Assembly: GCA_012959765.1 (NCBI GenBank) | Contig: DUCO01000013.1 | Location: 1-32,970 of the forward strand | Length of the DNA stretch: 32,970 nt | Reading direction: 5' to 3' | Source: Dehalococcoidia bacterium | Lineage (GTDB): Bacteria; Chloroflexota; Dehalococcoidia; Lucifugimonadales; Lucifugimonadaceae | Part shown: positions 1 through 8,465 of the stretch, piece after piece | Numbering within the stretch: position 1 is the first letter of the stretch | Layout of the letters: the number at the start of each line of letters is the position of its first letter | Made by a program: the position numbers and the translations under genes | Notes under the pieces: generated by a model | What the model was told of the DNA's origin: nothing | What the model saw: the letters and a program-made list of their open reading frames with translations, nothing else | The model's database searches: none

Positions 1-154
1 CCGAAACCGGTTTCTCGCGACTCCATCCCCTGAGGTCCTCGCCATGTATGTATGTGCGAACCATCCAAGATCCATCGTCGGCGGCCTGCAATCCGTTCGG
101 CTTCGGACCCGGGGCATTGAACTTGAAAATCGTATCGGCGACTTTGTTAGGCAT
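1..154 (-). CDS. N-terminal fragment of an unrecognised protein, cut by the window edge
   Basis: Reading the minus strand from an ATG at 154 gives an open frame to the window edge. It begins MPNKVADTIFKFNAPGPKPN and continues with GLQAADDGSW. I infer a resemblance to N-termini of small beta-propeller (SMP-30/NHL-like) proteins, which often carry a PNGLQ...DGLW stretch, but too little is visible for an assignment. After the DDGSW stretch the reading becomes less protein-like, and another frame (WILDGS...) looks equally plausible, so a frameshift is possible. The ribosome site is weak (GAGAA about 8 bases upstream). The stretch 155-327 just upstream shows nothing recognisable. Confidence 0.35.
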   Translation of the reverse strand, partial: MPNKVADTIFKFNAPGPKPNGLQAADDGSWMVRTYIHGEDLRGWSREKPVS

Positions 155-327
155 CGGTTTTCTCGCTGTCAAATGTTGCGGTTTGCGGTTGGCTTGCGGC
201 GGTAGTGTAGCGCGAGAACGCGGTGTTCGGGGTGGTAAATGCCAACGACTGCCCGACTTCGCGACCCCTGTGGAGGGATCTTCGGCATCTCGGCGGATTT
301 GGAGAAGCGGGCACAGGCAGGTGTGGG

Positions 328-425
328 GCTGGGGCGGATGGCTGTAGATGGTCTGACGTTTCCACGCCCCCTCAACCTAACCTTCTCCCTCAATGGAGAA
401 GGGACTAGGGGATAAGAGTGCAGGC
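328..425. repeat. Dispersed hairpin repeat, family 1, copy A
   Basis: The core CCCCCTCAACCTAACC is followed by the stem CCTTCTCC (381-388), a short loop and GGAGAAGG (395-402). The same core recurs at 18698-18738 in inverted orientation and at 22293-22313 in this orientation. The GTAGATG-containing flank on the left also matches the reverse complement of the 18.7 kb copy. It lies between the cut-off gene at the left edge and the dehydratase gene, in non-coding DNA. There is no coding potential in it; a REP/MITE-like element is the best description. Confidence 0.6.
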
Positions 426-433
426 TGGATCCC

Positions 434-1645
434 CTAAAGATCACTCCCAATAATCGTCGTTGCAGGGTCGTTCAGGAACGTGTCCAGCAGCTCAGTGCCT
501 GCTCCGGTACTCTCTGGCGGGTAGGCGTAGCCGTTTTCGATTCTCGGCAGAACGTCTACGATGTCCTTGTACCACGTCGCGTTGTATGCCCGAACGGTTT
601 CCTGAATAAGCGCATTTGGTGCGTTCAGCGAAAGGTGAACGCTGAACATCAGCGTCACCGGACCCACACAATCGTGAGGTGCGATAGGCATTGCGTATGC
701 GTGCGCCATCGCTGCGATTCGCTTGGCTTCAGATATGCCACCGACCCACGAAATATCGAACATACAGATCGTCATAGCCTGTTTCTGGAACATCTCGCGG
801 AACGCCCATCGAGATGCGACCTGCTCGCTAGCCGTGGTTGCAATGTGAGTCGACTGGCGGAACTCGGCTAGGGCGTCGATGTTGTCCATCGGCACCGGGT
901 CTTCGAACCAGAACGGGTTGGTGGGCTCAACCGACTTTGCAATTCGCTTGGCCGACGATAAGTTCCAGATCGAGTGCATCTCGACCATTACGTCCATCTT
1001 GTTCCCGACTTTTTCACGAATTTTCCTGAACGGCTCGGTGCCTTCGTCCAGCTCCTGCGAAGAGATGAATTGACCATTGTTGTCGTTCGAATACTGGTCG
1101 AATGGCCAGATCTTCATCGCCGTAAAACCCTCCGACAACAGATCGTCGGCAAGCTCGCCAGCATCTGTCATGAACGCCGTGTAGTCCTCATAGGGCTTGC
1201 CGGGAGTCTTTTCAATGTGACCGGCCTTCCAGCCACCCTTCGACTTAACGCCGTACGCAAAGCTGGCGCAGGTGTTGTAGACCCGTATGCAATCGCGAGA
1301 AAGACCACCAAGCACCTGGTAAAGCGGTTGATTCACCCGCTTCGCGTAGAGGTCCCACAGCGCCATATCGATGGCCGATACCGACGAAGAATCTACTCCA
1401 CGCCCGCGGATTGTCTTGAACCGTTTCGCCATTTGATCCCAGTGAATGTCCAACCTGTTCGGGTCTTTACCCAACAGGTAGTTAGCTATGCCTTCGTGGA
1501 TATTTGCTTCGATCGCAGCGGGGCCGAACGATGTTTCTCCAAGCCCCACAAAGCCGTCTGAGCTGTAGACCCTCGCCCAGACGATCATCGGGTATTCGGG
1601 ATTTCGGAGCGTTTCGATTCGGGTGATAACCGGTGCGGATGCCAT
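434..1645 (-). CDS. Mandelate racemase/muconate-lactonizing (enolase superfamily) enzyme, probable sugar-acid dehydratase
   Basis: This is a 403-residue enolase-superfamily protein with an N-terminal capping domain (about residues 1-125) and a barrel. Visible barrel residues are the KIW stretch at 178-180 (usual place of the catalytic Lys), Glu222, Glu248 (FWFEDP) and Glu274 (SEQ) as probable Mg ligands, and Asp297 (MFDISW) with His324 (APHDC) as the likely His-Asp dyad. The dyad plus KxW pattern points to acid-sugar dehydratases or racemases rather than muconate cycloisomerase. The reaction would be abstraction of a proton alpha to a carboxylate in the cytoplasm. The exact substrate cannot be read. 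The start is an ATG at 1645 with a weak GAGAA site. It is divergent from uppP and has no same-strand partner nearby. Family assignment is firm; substrate is unknown. Confidence 0.9.
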   Translation of the reverse strand: MASAPVITRIETLRNPEYPMIVWARVYSSDGFVGLGETSFGPAAIEANIHEGIANYLLGKDPNRLDIHWDQMAKRFKTIRGRGVDSSSVSAIDMALWDLYAKRVNQPLYQVLGGLSRDCIRVYNTCASFAYGVKSKGGWKAGHIEKTPGKPYEDYTAFMTDAGELADDLLSEGFTAMKIWPFDQYSNDNNGQFISSQELDEGTEPFRKIREKVGNKMDVMVEMHSIWNLSSAKRIAKSVEPTNPFWFEDPVPMDNIDALAEFRQSTHIATTASEQVASRWAFREMFQKQAMTICMFDISWVGGISEAKRIAAMAHAYAMPIAPHDCVGPVTLMFSVHLSLNAPNALIQETVRAYNATWYKDIVDVLPRIENGYAYPPESTGAGTELLDTFLNDPATTIIGSDL

Positions 1646-1785
1646 CTTGGTTCTCGGGATTCTTGAGTGCGAAAAAAATGGTTGTCTGTGTAGTTCTCGA
1701 ACGACGGGAGAAGGCTAACAAGCTGGATAGCCGTTGTGTGAATACCTAGCGTCAGTTTTTACAAAAGTTCAAACTTCAAGAACTT

Positions 1786-2616
1786 ATGTCGTTTATCCAG
1801 GTAATAGTCCTCGCCATAACGCAGGGCGTAACTGAATTCCTCCCGATCAGCAGCAGCGGGCATCTGATTCTCGGGTCGTGGCTGTTTAGCTGGCCCGATC
1901 AGGGAATTGTTTTCGACACCGCTGTTCACGTCGGCACGCTCGCAGCCGTACTGGTTTATTTCAGACGGGAATGGATACAGCTACTGACCGGGCTTGCGTC
2001 AAACCAGCTTGTGGAAGTCGACGATGCGGATGGAGCTGACGGAGCCGTGAGAGCTCGAACACTGGCGCTGCTGATCGTAGTTGGCACAATACCGCTGGCG
2101 GTTGGCGGTCTACTGCTAGAAGACAGCGTTGAAGTCAATTTCCGCTCACCTGAATCGGTTGGTTGGCTACTGATTGGAACTGCGGTGGCGTTGCTGATTG
2201 GCGAGGTGCTAGGTAAGCGGGTGCGATCGCTATCAAGCGTGAAACTGGCAGACGCTGCGATCATCGGCGTATTTCAAGTACTGGCCGTGTTCCCCGGTAT
2301 TTCACGTTCAGGAGTGACCATGGTTGCTGGGCTCGCACTGGGGATGACCCGTGAGGCCGCCGCCAGATTTTCAATGTTGCTTGCCACTCCGGCCATCGCT
2401 GGCGCGGGTCTGCTGGTTGCGATCGATGCGCTGAGCGGCAACAACGACGCCGATTGGGGTGCCGCCGCTATCGGTGCAGTTATTTCGGGCGTCACTGCCT
2501 ACTTCGTGATCGCCGGGCTGATGAAGCTGCTACGCAACGGCTCGTTCAAACCGTTCATCGCTTACTGCGCAGTTGCCGGTATAGCCGTCGTCATAGCGCG
2601 AGCCGCCGGGGCGTAG
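1786..2616 (+). CDS. uppP: Undecaprenyl-diphosphatase (UppP/BacA)
   Basis: UppP is an integral membrane phosphatase that converts undecaprenyl diphosphate to the monophosphate carrier for peptidoglycan and other wall polymers; its overproduction gives bacitracin tolerance. The 276 residues match the family length. The first signature QGVTEFLPISSSGHL is at residues 14-28 and the second, FPGISRSG, is near residue 170, separated by several hydrophobic membrane segments. The first position of the motif is Gln rather than Glu, which many family members also show. The ATG at 1786 opens the conserved N-terminus directly; no strong ribosome site is seen. A repeat element follows the gene. Confidence 0.96.
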   Translation: MSFIQVIVLAITQGVTEFLPISSSGHLILGSWLFSWPDQGIVFDTAVHVGTLAAVLVYFRREWIQLLTGLASNQLVEVDDADGADGAVRARTLALLIVVGTIPLAVGGLLLEDSVEVNFRSPESVGWLLIGTAVALLIGEVLGKRVRSLSSVKLADAAIIGVFQVLAVFPGISRSGVTMVAGLALGMTREAAARFSMLLATPAIAGAGLLVAIDALSGNNDADWGAAAIGAVISGVTAYFVIAGLMKLLRNGSFKPFIAYCAVAGIAVVIARAAGA

Positions 2617-2639
2617 GATCTGGTGCTCGTCGTCCCCCT

Positions 2640-2799
2640 GTCATTGCGAGGAGGAACGACGTGGCAATAGTCGTCTCTGAGCAACGCTGTGTTCGATGGC
2701 GGGTGTGCCAAACATTGGTCAACTGAGTCCGGAAATGCCATCTGGCACACGATGATCACAGATTGCCACGTCGCCTCAGAGCAGGCTCCACGCAATGAC
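2640..2799. repeat. Inverted-repeat (MITE-like) element, family 2, two-ended copy
   Basis: The left end GTCATTGCGAGGAGGAACGA (from 2640) continues to GACGTGGCAAT. The right end, read in reverse complement from 2799, starts GTCATTGCGTGGAGCC and ends GACGTGGCAATCT. The two ends are therefore inverted copies around a roughly 90 bp middle. A one-ended relative lies at 29063-29101. No open frame of note is inside. It sits between the convergent ends of uppP and the cupin gene, a typical landing place for non-autonomous elements. Confidence 0.75.
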
Positions 2800-2814
2800 A
2801 AACACCACCAGCGT

Positions 2815-3288
2815 TTAGGGCTCCCTCGCATCCCACGTTACGTCGCAGTTCTCGCACTCTTCCTGCCAAACGTGAACCGCAGGCGGCATCGCAACCGCAA
2901 ACCGCAGACTCATCTCATCGCCCTCGGTGACGATGTGGTGAACCGTGCCTCGAGGAATCCAAACGATATCGCCCTTCTGTGCGTGGATGATCTTGCCGCC
3001 GGTGAGTTCCCAGCGAAGCTTGCCAGCCATCACAGCCCACCACTCGTCGAAGTTGCTGTGCCAGTGAGCATGATTGCCCTGACCCGGCATCGATGCGATT
3101 AGCGTGCCAAGATTCCGTTCGTCTTCGATAAGCAGTTTCGACCACGGCGCTGGTCCCATCTCGGCGACAACTTTGTCGATCTCGATGTGCATCATTCCCG
3201 GGCCCATCGACGCATCCACACGAGGTGGAATCGGGCCAACAACCACATCGTCAACGGCGTCGTTTACGCCTTGCCAGTTCGTTCCCAT
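2815..3288 (-). CDS. Single-domain cupin protein
   Basis: This 157-residue protein has a clear cupin metal site. Motif 1 is HAHWH...DEWW (His75, His77, Glu82) followed by VMAGKLRWEL, and motif 2 is PRGTVHH with His117. Cupins of this size act as small dioxygenases, isomerases or ligand-binding proteins; the sequence does not say which. The frame could be extended to 3414, but the ATG at 3288 has a strong GGGAGGGG ribosome site 6-7 bases upstream and opens a plausible N-terminus, so I choose it. Two cysteines (ECENC) close to the C-terminus are unexplained. It is divergent from the PHP metallohydrolase across 119 bases, so the two may share a control region. Confidence 0.85.
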   Translation of the reverse strand: MGTNWQGVNDAVDDVVVGPIPPRVDASMGPGMMHIEIDKVVAEMGPAPWSKLLIEDERNLGTLIASMPGQGNHAHWHSNFDEWWAVMAGKLRWELTGGKIIHAQKGDIVWIPRGTVHHIVTEGDEMSLRFAVAMPPAVHVWQEECENCDVTWDAREP

Positions 3289-3407
3289 GCAGTATCCCCT
3301 CCCAGAGTTTGAACCTCTGAGCGTGTTGCTGATTATTCGTGAGAGGGCTAACGTAGCACGACTGGCACGGTTAGACCGCTGTAATACCAAGTTCGGAGAC
3401 CACCACA

Positions 3408-4853
3408 ATGCCAAAGATCACAGGTGAAATTCGCGATGCAGCCACAGGCGAGATCGTTCAAGCCCGCGTTCAGGTGCTTGCTCCAACTGGCCAGAACGTG
3501 GCTCCTGCCGACGCCATGTGGAAAGTTGGTTCTGGCGAGCCGTTCTTCTACAGCGACGGTCAATTTTCGTTGGAAACAACCCGCGGCTATCACCGTGTTC
3601 TGGTCGAACGCGGCACTGAGTTCACCCCGTGGGAAGGCGTGATCGAAGTCGACGGGTCTGCCGACTCATCAATCGATATTCAGCTGGAACGCTGGGCCGA
3701 CCTCCCAGATCGCGGCTGGCACCCCGGTAATACTCACATCCACTACGACGAGAAAGAAACCGACCCCGACCGCCGGTTGAAGTACGACTCGCGGGTCGAA
3801 GACCTGCGTATGACTGCGGTTTCGATACTCAAACGCTGGGATCTCGACTACGCCACCAACAAGTACCCACCCGGGTTGCTTACCGAATTCACCGATACCC
3901 ATCACCACGTTCAGAGCGGCGAGGAAACCCGCCATAATCACGATCCTTCTGAGCCGTTCAAGATCGGCTACGGGCACGTGATGCTGCTCAATATCCACAA
4001 CCAGGTCGAGCCGATCAGCCGTGGGCTAATCATTGATCAGTTTGACCCCGACTACCCGCCGCTCAGCTACGCCTGCGATCTGGCGAACGACCAGGGCGGA
4101 CTCGTTATCTGGTGTCACAACGGGCAGGGCATGGAAGCTCCTGTGGCGGCGGCGCTCGGCAAGGTTCACGCCATGAACCTGTTCGATCCGTTCTGGAGCG
4201 ATATCGAATATCTCTACTGGTACCACATGCTGAACACCGGAATAAAGATGCCGGTTTCTACCGGCTCCGACTGGTTCGTTAGCTCAGCGAACAGGGTGTA
4301 TTCGCAAACGAACGGTGAGTTTGCGTACGAATCGTGGCTCGATGGCATCCGCAATGGCAGGACATTCATCACAAACGGCCCTGCGTTATTCATGGTGGCC
4401 GGTGGGCAGGAGCCGGGCGAGACTCTCGAAGTGGAAAAAGGAACGGTCATTTCGGTTCACGCTAACTGGAACTCACACTACGCAGTCCAACGAGTTGAGA
4501 TTGTGTTCAATGGCAAGGTTGTTGCTCGCCGGGACTTTGCTGAAGGGGTAACGACCGGCCATGTCGAAGCTGAGATAACCGCCGATGCCGACGGTTGGAT
4601 AGCGGCACGACTGGGCTCAGGTACACGCGACTCGTTCAACCAGCCGATCTGGGCGCACACGAGCCCCATTTACGTCACCGGAACCGGCACACAGTCGGAA
4701 GCCAGCGTTGAATCAGCGACTTACTTTAACGATCGAATTGGCGAAGGCATCAACTGGGTCAAGACTAAGGGCCGCTTCTACACGGATGCCCAGCGCAAAG
4801 AAGTCGTCGACCTTTTCAAGCAGGGTCAGGATTGGTACCGCAATCTGATTTGA
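3408..4853 (+). CDS. CehA/McbA-like PHP-domain metallohydrolase
   Basis: In this 481-residue protein, residues 1-95 look like a beta-sandwich (carboxypeptidase-regulatory-like) domain. From about residue 105 there is a PHP-type metallohydrolase core. GNTHIHY gives His110 and His112, CHNGQG lies near residue 236 and TGSDWF near 285, all typical metal-ligand positions. A second beta-rich segment occupies about residues 325-430. CehA/McbA relatives hydrolyse esters or carbamates, but here the substrate is unknown. No signal peptide is seen, so it is probably cytoplasmic. The ATG at 3408 has a GGAG site about 9 bases upstream. It is divergent from the cupin and followed by a weak terminator. Confidence 0.82.
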   Translation: MPKITGEIRDAATGEIVQARVQVLAPTGQNVAPADAMWKVGSGEPFFYSDGQFSLETTRGYHRVLVERGTEFTPWEGVIEVDGSADSSIDIQLERWADLPDRGWHPGNTHIHYDEKETDPDRRLKYDSRVEDLRMTAVSILKRWDLDYATNKYPPGLLTEFTDTHHHVQSGEETRHNHDPSEPFKIGYGHVMLLNIHNQVEPISRGLIIDQFDPDYPPLSYACDLANDQGGLVIWCHNGQGMEAPVAAALGKVHAMNLFDPFWSDIEYLYWYHMLNTGIKMPVSTGSDWFVSSANRVYSQTNGEFAYESWLDGIRNGRTFITNGPALFMVAGGQEPGETLEVEKGTVISVHANWNSHYAVQRVEIVFNGKVVARRDFAEGVTTGHVEAEITADADGWIAARLGSGTRDSFNQPIWAHTSPIYVTGTGTQSEASVESATYFNDRIGEGINWVKTKGRFYTDAQRKEVVDLFKQGQDWYRNLI

Positions 4854-4886
4854 TGACTGCGAACGTAATAACTTTGGCGTTGGTGA

Positions 4887-4921
4887 GAGCCTGCGAGTAA
4901 AATCGCTCAGGTTCGTTTTTA
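4887..4921 (+). terminator. Weak intrinsic terminator after the PHP metallohydrolase
   Basis: GAGCCTG pairs with CAGGTTC (one G-U pair), with a bulge and an inner CGA/TCG, followed by GTTTTTA. The hairpin is imperfect, so termination may be partial and the downstream unknown gene may be partly co-transcribed. Confidence 0.4.
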
Positions 4922-4959
4922 TACGTCACGTCTACAAGACCCTGGTTCCTAAAAGATAT

Positions 4960-5655
4960 ATGTCCGTCGAAACAATTTTTGATCAATATTACGAGCGCGC
5001 CTCGCTTCCGATTCGCAACACTGAATCTTCGAGGACGCAGCTTGGTTCACTGGATATCAGGCAGGTGATTGAGGACGATGAGTTTCGAAATCTTAATCAC
5101 AAGATTGTCCTCAAGGACGGCGTGGCTGCCAGCGTGTGGCGTGAGCAGGAGTGGGGCTTTGGCGAGAACTCACTCGATGTGACTCACTTCAAAGACGGCA
5201 TTGTTCAGTCGCTCAGCATTCGCTACACGGGCGCAGGTGTCACCGGACTGAAGCTGAGTTTGACCCGGAACGAGTGGCTAATTTCGGATCCCGATTATCG
5301 ATTACCGTTCGTTTTCGGACGCTCGGATATGGAGAGCTGGTTCCGAACTAGTGATTTAGAGATGGGCCTAACTAGGCTTCGATTGGCGTTTGATCGAGAA
5401 ACCAAGCACACATACTCGGTTAAGGACATTGGGGTCGACAAGAAGAGGGCTCAGCACCTGTACCGAGATGTTGAATATCGGATCGACCTTGGCGACCGAA
5501 TTCAGCTGACGATCGACGGCAAGTCACCGCGAAAAATCGACTGGCGAACAAAGTTCAACGGCGACGAGATTGTCAGGATGTACGAGTACGTCAGCACGGA
5601 AGAGTGGATCGACGGCTGGGGTCCGATTGCCGATATCATCGAGGCGCGCAGCTAG
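4960..5655 (+). CDS. Unrecognised 231-residue soluble protein
   Basis: I do not recognise this protein. It is charged, has no signal peptide or membrane segment, and alternates short strands and acidic/basic turns, suggesting a beta-rich cytoplasmic domain. Notable stretches are WREQEWGFGENSLDVTHF (about residues 62-79) and TEEWIDGWGPIADII near the C-terminus; the tryptophan-rich ends may form a binding surface. There are no cysteine or histidine clusters that would mark a metal site. The ATG at 4960 follows an A-rich leader (AAAAGATAT). It is downstream of the PHP metallohydrolase on the same strand and converges with the M81 gene after 26 bases. Confidence 0.7.
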   Translation: MSVETIFDQYYERASLPIRNTESSRTQLGSLDIRQVIEDDEFRNLNHKIVLKDGVAASVWREQEWGFGENSLDVTHFKDGIVQSLSIRYTGAGVTGLKLSLTRNEWLISDPDYRLPFVFGRSDMESWFRTSDLEMGLTRLRLAFDRETKHTYSVKDIGVDKKRAQHLYRDVEYRIDLGDRIQLTIDGKSPRKIDWRTKFNGDEIVRMYEYVSTEEWIDGWGPIADIIEARS

Positions 5656-5681
5656 GGGCGCTTGCCGCTGCCTACCGACTT

Positions 5682-7217
5682 CTAGTCGTGAACGTATCGA
5701 GCGTTTGGATCGAGTGGGTACAGCGACTTTCTTACGTGCTTGTAGTCGAATGTCGACATGTCGGCTGATGTCGCTCCCGGTGTGTTCACGGTGATCATCT
5801 CGTAGGCGATTGGCTGGTAAGCAGGACGAGGCGAAACAACGCCCTTGGCAACGACGATATCGAAGTCGTCAGGTCGGTAGCCGAGTGAGTAGAACTGCTC
5901 TCGACTCATATTGCCAACTCGGGTCGTCACGAGCGCCACCGTTGGGCCTTCCTCCGTTTCGAGCACAATAGTGGTCCCGCCGTCGAAGTATCGCCACCCG
6001 GCGTGCACCGTTCCTGTGTCCTCGAAACGGCCATCTGACATTCTGGTGATGTGGCCGGTGAGTTGAACAGGCCGACCGTGTAATGAATCGGTCTTGCCAC
6101 CAATTTCTACCGTCACGGTTTCACCAATCCCGGCTTCGAGACACACGGCAATTGCTTGAGGATCTCGTATCGTTTGTAGCCACGACTTTGAGCCTTGCTT
6201 CACGGCCTCAGCCAGCAAGAAAGTGCTGTCACCTGAGCTACCGGCACCTATATTGTCGCCAACGTCGAGAAGCACGATTGGGCCAGAGCCGTCAGGTTTC
6301 GTGGCAGCCGACTTCAAGGCGTTTTCGACAGCCTCTGAAGGCGACGGACCGACTGGTTCATAAAGTACTTCACGATTCGCCCATGCCCGATCGGCGATCC
6401 AACGTGCGGCCCGTTTTGCTTCTTCGAGTGAATCCTCGTGCAGCACGTAGCAGGCGAGTCCATTTTCGTGAACATCAGACCATGGATAGCCCTCGCCAAT
6501 CGACGCACCAACTATGCCGGACTGGGCGAGCACAGTTTCGAGATCATCCATCACCGCCCGCATCGGCATATCGCGGGTGTCGTGCTGGAAAATACCTATC
6601 ACCATCGGGGGCTGTTCGAGCCACTTCGCAGGTCGCCAGTTTTCTTGAGCCATACGTACGATCAAGTCGCAGGCGTCCAAAGCCCTCGGCACAGCGTCGG
6701 TGTGAGGATTGGTCTTGTAGATCACCAGTGCGTCGGTTTCATTGGCCATCTGCTGCGAAATGTTTGCGTGCAGATCGAGCGTCATCGCCACAGGGACATC
6801 AGGCCCGACGATCTCACGCACCCAGCGCGCCAACTCGCCGTCCATGTCCGGGTATTCCTCAGACACGGCAGCACCCATCTGGTTGAGCAGCACGCCATCG
6901 AAGGGCCCCTGATCCCGCAACATGTCGAGCGCCTCGCCCCCAAGGGTATTGAACACCTCAGCGCTGATGGTACCGGCGGGATCGGTAGCAGCGAAGATGA
7001 GCGGTACTAACTCGAAGCTGTGCTTTTTCGCAGCCTGAATAAAACCAGACATCGATGTCTGGGATTTCTCGTGCATGTCGTAGTACTGCTGTCCGCGCTG
7101 CACGGCGTACGTCTGGAGCCCCGAGTGTCTGAACTCCGCCATGGTCGTCTTGTTGCTGGCGAAAGTGTTGGTCTCGTGGTGGATACCGAGCGTTGCGATG
7201 CGGAGTTTTTTGGTCAT
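5682..7217 (-). CDS. M81-family (MlrC/microcystinase C-like) metallohydrolase
   Basis: This 511-residue protein is of the MlrC family. The N-terminal HHETNTF is at residues 13-19, LDLHANIS gives Asp148 and His150, and NPHTD gives His172 and Asp174. LLDVGDNIGAGSSGDST at about 316-332 marks the start of the C-terminal MlrC domain. Founding members cleave linearised microcystin peptides, but most relatives are in bacteria that never see microcystin, so a broader amide or N-substituted acid hydrolase role is more likely (inference). Length is normal for the family. The ATG at 7217 opens the conserved strand directly. It is the last gene of the minus-strand dehydrogenase block, separated from it by a repeat element. 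Confidence 0.9.
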   Translation of the reverse strand: MTKKLRIATLGIHHETNTFASNKTTMAEFRHSGLQTYAVQRGQQYYDMHEKSQTSMSGFIQAAKKHSFELVPLIFAATDPAGTISAEVFNTLGGEALDMLRDQGPFDGVLLNQMGAAVSEEYPDMDGELARWVREIVGPDVPVAMTLDLHANISQQMANETDALVIYKTNPHTDAVPRALDACDLIVRMAQENWRPAKWLEQPPMVIGIFQHDTRDMPMRAVMDDLETVLAQSGIVGASIGEGYPWSDVHENGLACYVLHEDSLEEAKRAARWIADRAWANREVLYEPVGPSPSEAVENALKSAATKPDGSGPIVLLDVGDNIGAGSSGDSTFLLAEAVKQGSKSWLQTIRDPQAIAVCLEAGIGETVTVEIGGKTDSLHGRPVQLTGHITRMSDGRFEDTGTVHAGWRYFDGGTTIVLETEEGPTVALVTTRVGNMSREQFYSLGYRPDDFDIVVAKGVVSPRPAYQPIAYEMITVNTPGATSADMSTFDYKHVRKSLYPLDPNARYVHD

Positions 7218-7250
7218 TTACTAAATTGCAGCCAAAGTCTCAATCCTCAT

Positions 7251-7384
7251 CCCGACCTTGCCGGAGGGACCTTAGGTGTATACGTAGCCACCGCTTGTCG
7301 ATGGCGCCCCGGGAGTGTTCACTTTGGTGGCTAGTCTCTAGTCAGCCACCAAAGGTCCCTCCGCTCCGCTTCGCTTCGGTCGGG
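7251..7384. repeat. Inverted-repeat (MITE-like) element, family 3
   Basis: The left arm reads CCCGACC, then CGGAGGGACCTT, then TAGCCACC (7251-7292). The right arm, in reverse complement, reads CCCGACC, then CGGAGGGACCTTTGG, then TAGCCACC (7384 back to 7326). The right half also holds its own hairpin, GGTGGCT (7326-7332) with AGCCACC (7344-7350), and a purine-skewed GAAGCGAAGCGGAG insert between CCCGACC and CGGAGGG. No coding frame is credible here. It sits inside a same-strand gene block, so its transcript could fold into a long hairpin between the dehydrogenase and M81 genes. Confidence 0.7.
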
Positions 7385-7421
7385 AAGAGGGTTTCATCAT
7401 CGTGACTACAACAAAAACGAA

Positions 7422-8465
7422 CTAATCGCCGTGGCCGTAGATCTTGCCTGCGGTACCCGGCATTCGGCTCTTTTCATCGAGCTTCGAAGTTACTTCCGGG
7501 TTCTGACCGGCACTCGGCCACTCACCCCGAAGAACCGCCGCAACCTGCTGTGAAGCACGCTGGGCAGCCAGCCAACCTGACCGAGTCGAGTTACCCGCAA
7601 TGTGCATTGCGGTAATCACGTTTTCCATCTGGAGCAGTGGGTTTGCTGGGTCGACAGGTTCCTGCTCGAACACGTCGAGCCCGGCGCCACGAATCTTGCC
7701 TTGTTGAAGTGCAGCAATCATTGCTGGCTCGTCGGTTACAGAACCTCGGCAAACGTTGATGTAGTAGGCCGACTTCTTCATGTGATCGAATTGCTCGGCG
7801 CCCACCATGTGGAACGTTTCTGTGTTCAGCGGAACGACTACAATAATGTAGTCAGATCGTTCGCAAAGTTCGTTGATATCGAACACTTGTGTGACACCGT
7901 ACTCGCTGATGATCCACGGTGCTACATAGGGATCGTAGACCAGTGTCTCCATGCGCCATCCCTGCCCGAGCTTGCGTGCTACCTGACGACCAATGTTGCC
8001 GAATCCGATGATTCCCAGAGTCTGCTCGTCGATCGGCTCGATCGGCAAAAAGGCAGAACGATCCCAGTCGCCGGTTGTCCTGAGTTGGTTCGTCGTCTGA
8101 ACAACCTGTCGGTTCAAAGCCAGCGCCATCGTTACGGCCTGATTCGAAACCTCTTCGGCGCACATTCCTGCGCCGTTGGTGACGATGATGCCCATGTCGG
8201 TGGCTGCTTCGACATCGATGTGATTGAAGCCGTGAGAATAGACAGCCAGCACCTGCGCCTCATCGGCTGCCCGGATTACCTGCTCGGTGCCCCAGCCGCC
8301 CTTCATCATGATTGCGTCGGCGCCTCGAACGGCCTCCATCGCTTCACCTTCAGATGTGGGGGCTTCCTGGATAAATTCGACATCGAGGTCGGCCATTTCG
8401 GCTCGTTCATGATGCAGTGGGTCGTCGGTGTTGGGGCCCAGAACTACTACTCGGTGCGTTGCCAT
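7422..8465 (-). CDS. D-2-hydroxyacid dehydrogenase (PGDH family), paralogue 1
   Basis: This 347-residue protein is an NAD-dependent D-2-hydroxyacid dehydrogenase. The nucleotide-binding GFGNIG is at 154-159 with Asp178 (YDPY) at the end of the second strand, fitting NAD. The catalytic residues are Arg240 (VCRGSV), Glu269 (DVFEQEP) and His288 (MHIAG). It should interconvert a 2-keto acid and a D-2-hydroxy acid in the cytoplasm; the acid is not readable. The ATG at 8465 opens the N-terminus; the upstream region has CTCACGGAG about 7 bases before it. It is the third of three tandem relatives on the minus strand, 76 bases after paralogue 2. Confidence 0.92.
   Translation of the reverse strand: MATHRVVVLGPNTDDPLHHERAEMADLDVEFIQEAPTSEGEAMEAVRGADAIMMKGGWGTEQVIRAADEAQVLAVYSHGFNHIDVEAATDMGIIVTNGAGMCAEEVSNQAVTMALALNRQVVQTTNQLRTTGDWDRSAFLPIEPIDEQTLGIIGFGNIGRQVARKLGQGWRMETLVYDPYVAPWIISEYGVTQVFDINELCERSDYIIVVVPLNTETFHMVGAEQFDHMKKSAYYINVCRGSVTDEPAMIAALQQGKIRGAGLDVFEQEPVDPANPLLQMENVITAMHIAGNSTRSGWLAAQRASQQVAAVLRGEWPSAGQNPEVTSKLDEKSRMPGTAGKIYGHGD

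Noticed and set aside
974..1561. A 195-residue plus-strand open frame
   Set aside because: It is antisense to the enolase-superfamily gene, with composition unlike a real protein.
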